A program made the position numbers and the translations under genes. From Candolleomyces eurysporus (taxonomy: Eukaryota; Basidiomycota; Agaricomycetes; Agaricales; Psathyrellaceae): DNA of 64,000 bases. A model generated the notes under the pieces. The model had not been told where the DNA came from. It did no database searches and saw only the letters and a list, made by a program, of their open reading frames with translations. Of the stretch, positions 58,466-64,000 are shown piece by piece (position 1 is the first letter of the stretch; the number at the start of each line of letters is the position of its first letter). The stretch covers positions 62,001 to 126,000 of the forward strand of contig JANBPK010000753.1 in NCBI GenBank assembly GCA_027579435.1, written 5' to 3'.

Positions 58466-60057
58466 AGCTAAAGCACTTCTAATGAGTAGAGGGAGCAGAT
58501 ACGAAGCTCAGAGAAGGCGGGGGTGCCCTGGGGAGTATACTGTAGAGGAACATTTGCAATTTATACCAGTTCAAACTTGCTGTGTCGTTTCCCCCTCAAG
58601 CGATGGAAAAGCGCCCAAATACCGATAGCGATAAGTTACACCATTCATATCGATTCTCCGCAGAGCCTCACGTGCAGGATCGTTGCTTAATGACAGTTCC
58701 TGGGACGAGTCTACCTAGACCAGAAGTTAACATTCAGTGAAAGTGGAGGGACAAGGCACGGTTGCTCAATGCAGCTAAGGGCGTTCCCCTAGTAGACTGC
58801 AGTAGCCGGATGAGGACTTGTTCTAAGAATAACTACAATTAATTCGACTCGCCACCGTCAATGGGAGGGCAGGTGAATGGACGCCCATCTCCACCGTTCC
58901 CCATAGCTATCCATGTGACTCAATGGGTGGTCTGGGCTGGGGAGAGTAAGATCGTCAACGGAGCTGTGTTTATTCCGCGATTTGAAAGCTCGAGCTCGAG
59001 AGAACGTGCGCCGCTGCACCTCATCCGTATCAGCTTCTTGAGACTGCAAAGCGTTTGATCAGATCTAGAGAGCCGCTAGGGAGCCGGTGGGATATGCATG
59101 CCCCATCGGGGTGGGCCATCACACATTGTGTATCATGGTCCGCGTCCGCCACTGATGCGCATATGCAAATGCCAGAGACTGGACCGACAGAGATTGTCGG
59201 AAAGTGCACCTGCAGACTGGACCCTGGGCCTAGAGTAAGGAGTGAGTCTCAGGGGCTTCTCGCTCTGTCCGACCTCGAAGGGTGTAAGCAGCTCCCCAGT
59301 AAGACGCGCCCCGTATCGAAGGCGACATTCGCATCGAATCAACGAAGGGATAATAGAGAAAAAGAAGCAAGCGAGAGANAAAAAAAGAGAGACTGCATCC
59401 TCAGCCAAAAATCACTCGCTACACACCAAGCTCCCAAGACGATCAACATGCGACCATTTCCCACAGGACGGGGAGAGTAAGGATGCCATCGGAGCCCTGT
59501 TCATCCCGCGACTTGAAAGCTCGAGAGACCGATAGTGGCACTTGTATGCATAAGCAGACACGCAGATTCACGGAGTAGAAACCTAGAGGAGGGAATTTGC
59601 ACCTGCCCGCTCACTCAGAGATTGAATCAGACTCGGGGAAATGAACTTCAACGAAAGGTAGTTGAGGTTAAGCATTCCCCGGTGACTCGACCTCTGGGTC
59701 AAAAGTGAATGTGGTGCCTCGACGCTAGACGCGTTCCAGTTCTGTTAAATAAGAAAGGTAGCTCATAACGATCTTTTTGGTCGGACGAAACCCCTCCAAG
59801 GAGAAAGCTGCATGGCAGTAAAGGAACAGTGGGCACGTCAGTAGTACAATTGCTAGGTGGTAGTACAGTATGCGTTACAGTGGGACTCGGACTGACCGGC
59901 CCAGGTAGAGCCTACGATACACCGCCGCCAAATATTGCTAGATTTACAAATTCGGATTTACATGACATTCAAGTTCAAATCTACTCGATCCCGCTTCTTC
60001 ATAGCCGGGATTAGATACTATCACTGAACAAACCAAACTTCAGACGCTTGGAGGGGT
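58466..60057. other. Promoter of paralogue 2 and 3' flank of paralogue 3, no gene
   Basis: The left half (58466-59120) is the promoter block of protease 2, matched by 61320-62010. The right half contains the repeated GCATCCTCAGCCAAAAATCACTCG segment (near 59393) and the 3' flank of protease 3. An N lies at 59379 before an A run. Short frames here are chance. Confidence 0.6.
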
Positions 60058-61319
60058 TCAAGAATCGGTCTGAACCCCAGCATCCGCCTCAGCCTCCCTC
60101 TCGGCCACCGCTTCCTCCCTGCTTGCCTCAGCCTTGGCGTTCAAAGTCCACCTCGTAAATTCAGCTCTCACACCCTTCCAATCGTTCTCATTGAACTCGG
60201 CCGTGATGCTTTCTCTGAACTTGCCGGTGACACCTATGGTGTTGAGGGCGTTGTCCAGGGTGTGGGAGGCGTCGGACGAGGTGAGGCCCCCGAGGAAGGG
60301 ATAGTTGAGGAAGGCGAATGCTTTGTCGAGTGCATCCAACTCGTAGTTGCGGGGAATTCTTATTCCTTGTTCGTTTAGGTTGGGGGGCATGAAGTACCTG
60401 CAAAAAACCACTCAAGTTAGTTGTATACCCCCTTTTTTTTAACTCAGAGGACTTACATCATGATAGAAGTCAAGTCGACGCTTGAATAGTTGCTGACTTC
60501 GGATTGGTTGTAGACGTTGAGGAAGTTTGCGCGAACCTGCTGCTTAGTCCAAGGTGGCGTCTGTGTATCCCGGAAATACTTGAAAGCCTCTGGTAAGTTG
60601 AAGAGCGCACGTCAGCCCCTGTGATGAGCACAATGATAAAAAAACAATTCAGACCTTCCTCTTTCAACTTCAACTTATCGCCCCTCCTCGGGCTCTGATG
60701 TTCATGCAAATACCCGATCGCATGCCCAAACTCATGCAAAATAACAGCTCTCTCATTCGCCGTCGGCTCGGGCGTTTCATTAAACACCCAGCCAAAATTC
60801 ATCGTGGCCTGATCTTTGACGCTCGGATGGAGAGCGATCTTTCCTACAGTGGACCAGGAACCCAAGCCTTTGCCAAACGAGATGCGGATGATAGCGCTGA
60901 GGGGGTTCCTCGCGGCGGACTGGAAATCGAGTTTGAGGTTGGCGTAGCGTTCCCATTCTTTGGCGACTGAGATCACTTTGGCTTGTTGGATGGCGTCACC
61001 CGCGGGTTCGACGAAGGCGCAGGTGAGGACCTGCAATGAGAAGTAACCGCGACAGAATGTGTCAGTGACTCGGATGTAATAAACCTATTAATATGAAGGA
61101 AAGGGAGACACAGACCTGTCCATTGTCCCACATCCACGAAGCCCTAGTAAGAACCGCGCGCATCCCGTCAAGTCGGTCACCACCGCTAGTGCTGGGCAGA
61201 CGACTGAGGTCCGCACAGACCTCGTTGTACCATTCGGGATATGTAGTTTTGTCGCCCGCCGTAGTCTCTGTCAATGGAGCCTGGGAGGCAGGAGCACTAT
61301 CGAGTTCAGCAGCAGACAT
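60058..61319 (-). CDS. Metzincin-type zinc metalloprotease, paralogue 3
   Basis: A near-duplicate of paralogue 2, about 350 aa. The start is the ATG at 61319 (MSAAELDSAPASQAPLTETT). The N at 61365 lies upstream, in the leader. Blocks: GMRAVLTRASWMWDNGQ; VLTCAFVEPAGDA; FNETPEPTANERAVILHEFG, continuing HAIGYLHEHQSPRRGD (complete zinc site); and SSVDLTSIMMYFMPPNLNEQG (Met-turn). The C-terminus ends VQTDS with TGA like its partner. Most differences from paralogue 2 lie in the 20-30 residues before the zinc site and in the N-terminus. Introns are in the same positions. Activity appears intact. Confidence 0.88.
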
Positions 61320-62373
61320 GATAGATACCGAGTAGAGGAAACAAGTACAAAGTTCACAGAAGGCNGGGGGAACCCTAGTGAGTCTGCAGAGGAACATTTG
61401 CAATTTATCCCAGCTCAAACTCGCTGTGTCAGTTCACCCTTCATGCGATGGCAAAGCGCCCAAATACCGATAATGATAAGTTGCATCATCCATCTCGATT
61501 CTCCGCAGAGCCTCACGCGCAGGATCGGAGCTTAATAATCCATTACGATAGTTCCTGAGACGAACCTATCTAGAGCATTCAGTTGGAGGGGAGGTACAAG
61601 GCCCATGGTTGCTCAATGCAGCCAAGGACGTACCCATAATGGACTTGCAGTAGCCGGATTAGGACTTGTTCTAAGAATAACTGCAATTCATTCGTGTCGC
61701 CACCGTCAATGGTGAATGGACGCCCATCTCCACCGTGCCAGCATCTCACCATAGCTATCGCTGTGATTCAATGGGTGTGGCAGGGGAGAGTAAGGATGCC
61801 AGCGGAGCTGTTTTGATTCCGCGCACTGAAAATTCGAGTCCAAGAGAGAACGTAGTTCGCCGCAGTGCGCCTCATCCGTCTCGTCTCCGTAAGACAGCAA
61901 GAGCTCGAGGGGTACGTTATCAGGTCTAGAGCGCCACTAGGGAATTGATAAGACATACAATGCCCATGCGAGTTTGCGAGTGAGACAGCCATCATGTATA
62001 ATGGTCCGCGTCCGCTGGACTGTATCTGCAGACCGAGGATGGACCTGCGCACCGAGATAGGCCGGGGAGAGTAAGGATGTCTAGAGCCGTGCTTAGTCCC
62101 CGATTTGATTACCCGAAAGACCGCCACCGACTCTACCTCTGGGTGAGAAATGTGCCTTGACGATAGACTGGTTGTAGTTCTGTTAGAGATAGCAGCAGCC
62201 CGTGGCGATCCTTTGCGTAACATGAATAATCGATATCGAGCACATGCGGGGAAGGGTTGATGCATGCGTGGATATCCACTAACCCGCCGTGGAAGAAGGA
62301 AAGAAAGATGAGGGAGAAAATAGAATAAGATGTTCAAGAAACCATAAGATCCCTCTCATCCTATTCCATTAGT
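61320..62373. other. Promoter of protease 3 and 3' flank of YTM1, no gene
   Basis: Up to about 62.1 kb this is the duplicated upstream block (copy of 58.56-59.1 kb). The remainder holds the YTM1 3' flank. A minus-strand frame of 189 codons (61768-62337) crosses the repeat and is rich in Ser/Arg without a domain; I do not call it a gene. Confidence 0.6.
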
Positions 62374-63588
62374 CTACGAAGACCTTTTAACCAGTTGCTC
62401 CTGCCCACTAACACTATCACCACCGCCCTGGACATTCCAGACGTCCAACCCACCTTCCCCGCCCACAAGGACGATATCCCTGTACCAATCCACCGAGAGT
62501 ATTTTCTTCGCCCCAGCGTTACCGCTGGTATCATTGTTATTGAAGGCTTTGAACAGGGCCACAGCCTCTTTGGTGCTTCGGACGTCCCAGACGCGGACGA
62601 CGCTGTCGTAGGCTCCTGTTACGACTTGATTGGAATTTCCGGGCGTTGAGGCGAAAATGGAGTTCGAGGAAGAGGAGGAAGAGGCAGAGGGGTGCACGGT
62701 GACGCATGACGGTGTAGCGGGGTGCAAGAAGGACGCGGTAGCAGCTGAGAGGTTTTGGATGTGCAAATCGTACATCGTCATTGTGCGATCTGTTGACACT
62801 GCTAGAGCAGATTGCCCATTCGAGGTTGCGGTAATGTCAAGGAAGGGTTTTTCAGGTGCGGTCTGGTAACGCGAAGGTACTGTTAGTTGGGTTTGTGCAA
62901 TGCGAAAAAGTAAGTAGCTAGGAGAACTTACGATGGTCTGGGTGCAAACGCCATTCTCAACATCCCACGTCCGAACTGTCGAATCAAACCCACAACTCAA
63001 CGCAGCCTGGTCGCTCGTCCAAACGACTTTCGATACTCTTCCAACGTGCGATTTTGGCACGTTAAGGGGCGCTTTGCGTTTCGGCTTCGTCTCCGTTTCG
63101 GCATCTTTCTGGATTTTCCGCCTCTTCTTCCTATCGGCAGAAGTGGAGGTAGCCTCTGGCTCAGGCACCTCGTCCGAAGCAGGGATGGAGGTATCCCAAA
63201 GCCCGATGAGGCCATCCCATGACGACGTGAGGACTTGTTTGCCTTTGGAGTCCGTAGCGATGGAGGAGACGGGTGCGGTGTGGAGATGGAGAGTCGCCAA
63301 AGCTTTTGAGGAAGGAGTATTGTTGACCCCGGGCAGGGTGATTTGGGATAATTGAGCCGTGAGGTCTTGCGAAGCCGTCAGGACGGTGTAAGTATCTTCT
63401 GTTGAGGATGAAGGATATGACGGAAGGAGGGTAAAGGATGTGATAGGTGCATTGTGTAGAGGTGAATCGAGGACGGTGTTGCGCGAGAGGTTGAATGCGC
63501 GGAGGTGACCGTCGTACGCAGCCGTCAAAAAATGGCTATTCAATATCCGTTCAGAATCAACAAATTAGATAAGGATTTTTGACGTACC
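62374..63588 (-). pseudogene. YTM1: YTM1 (WDR12) WD40 gene truncated at its 5' end
   Basis: Ytm1 is a WD40 protein of 60S pre-ribosome maturation (PeBoW complex), normally with an N-terminal NLE domain that contacts Rea1/Midasin. Here the coding DNA begins directly with the first WD repeat (FLTAAYDGHLRAF) after an acceptor at 63536-63537. Later repeats are LTSSWDGLIGLWD, LSCGFDSTVRTWDVENG and VVTGAYDSVVRVWDVRST, then KKILSVDWYRDIVLVGGEGG. The intron 62863-62931 is intact and the 363-aa WD part has no frame damage. Upstream is only a donor-like GTACGT after about 10 nt of exon; from 63599 the DNA is the protease repeat. No ATG or NLE domain remains, so about 100 residues are lost. It is a fragment unless the first exons lie beyond the window. 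Confidence 0.82.
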
Positions 63589-63598
63589 TCGAGAGTTT

Positions 63599-64000
63599 AA
63601 GAAACCGCATCCTCAGCTTTCTCAGCCAAAAATCACTCGTCACACGCCGAGCTCCGAAGAGTGAATTCATCGGACGGTTTTCAGGACCCTTCCGTTCGTA
63701 TGAAAAGGCGGAGGCGTATCGAACAAGGGAGCCGGACCCCCCCAGAAAGAAAGTTACATGACAGTAAAGGAACAGCGGGCACGTCAGTAATACAATTGCT
63801 AGGTGATAGTGCAGTATGTGTTACAGTGGAACTCGGGCACCGACCTAGGTAGAGCCTACGATAAACCGCCGCGAAATGTTGCTAGATTTACAAATTCGGA
63901 TTTACATGACATTCAAGTTCAAACCTACTCGATTTTGCTTCTTCATACCCGGGACTAGATACTATCACTGAACGAACCAAACTTCAGACGCTTGGAGGGG
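63599..64000 (-). repeat. Start of a further protease-array unit (3' flank only)
   Basis: It matches the DNA around 59393-60060 in order: the CATCCTCAG...CACTCG stretch, the GACAGTAAAGGAACAG...GTACAATT flank, and the TGCTAGATTTACAAATTCGG... to CAGACGCTTGGAGGGG end. In unit 2 the protease stop codon lies immediately after this point, so the next metalloprotease gene (minus strand) is expected right outside the window. Confidence 0.85.

Larger units (their letters stand above)
57082..62100 (-). repeat. Tandem segmental duplication carrying metalloprotease genes
   Basis: Unit 1 (about 57.08-59.4 kb) and unit 2 (about 59.4-62.1 kb) share gene, 3' flank and promoter: the same GTACAATT...TGTTGCTAGATTTACAAATTCGG flank, the same AACATTTGCAATTTAT promoter stretch and the same upstream block (ATGGACGCCCATCTCCACC). 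The order is repeated. The 3' flank and the CATCCTCAG...AAAAATCACTCG stretch recur from about 63.6 kb to the window end, so a further unit probably starts there. Confidence 0.85.

Noticed and set aside
61768..62337. Minus-strand frame of 189 codons between protease 3 and YTM1
   Set aside because: It spans the duplicated promoter block, and the equivalent frame in the other unit is broken.

Overview
This is nuclear DNA of a mushroom-forming basidiomycete (Agaricomycetes). Genes are split by many introns of about 45-75 nt with GT...AG ends. The families present are typical of that class: DUF6534 membrane proteins, aryl-alcohol-oxidase-type GMC oxidoreductases, a Zn2Cys6 regulator with its zinc cluster at the C-terminus, Agaricomycete protein kinases and F-box/leucine-rich proteins. 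I cannot name a genus. Single Ns often sit beside homopolymer runs, and several conserved genes need exactly one base removed from a homopolymer or N to be readable, so much of the apparent frame damage is probably sequencing error.

Layout. 1-3.9 kb has no gene I can support. 3.9-5.5 kb is a DUF6534 seven-TM-like protein (-). 7.1-8.5 kb is the ribosome-biogenesis protein SURF6/Rrp14 (-). 8.6-27.5 kb is the main accessory block: five complete same-strand copies of a ten-exon secreted GMC oxidoreductase, separated by mosaic spacers built from shared repeat blocks. A diverged C-terminal relic of the same family lies apart at 39.6-40.2 kb. 28.2-32.9 kb is a full-size Ste6-type ABC transporter (+), followed by a Zn2Cys6 transcription factor (-) and a phosphoinositide-specific phospholipase C (-). 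40.3-45.3 kb holds an Agaricomycete family of unknown function in two copies (one with a premature stop) and a NACHT-like gene with a degraded P-loop. 45.7-47.0 kb is a protein kinase (+).

The right third contains three paralogous metzincin (HExxHxxGxxHE) proteases on the minus strand: one alone at 47.4-48.6 kb and two in a tandem segmental duplication at 57-62 kb. The same 3' flank reappears at 63.6-64.0 kb, so another unit probably continues beyond the window. A WD40 gene, YTM1, lies between the last two units and has lost its N-terminal NLE domain exactly where the repeat starts. A divergent F-box pair lies at 53.2-56.5 kb: one complete gene and one decayed partner.

The housekeeping genes (SURF6, PLC, YTM1, STE6) form a conserved frame. 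Between them three families are expanding and decaying: secreted oxidases, zinc proteases and F-box/NACHT/kinase-type genes. The GMC array could supply extracellular oxidation (H2O2 supply for lignin or aromatic turnover, by family). I see no evidence of a dedicated metabolite cluster or a CRISPR/phage-like system. The most unusual features are the mosaic GMC array, the beheaded YTM1 at a duplication breakpoint, the walker-less NACHT gene and the half-deleted F-box partner.
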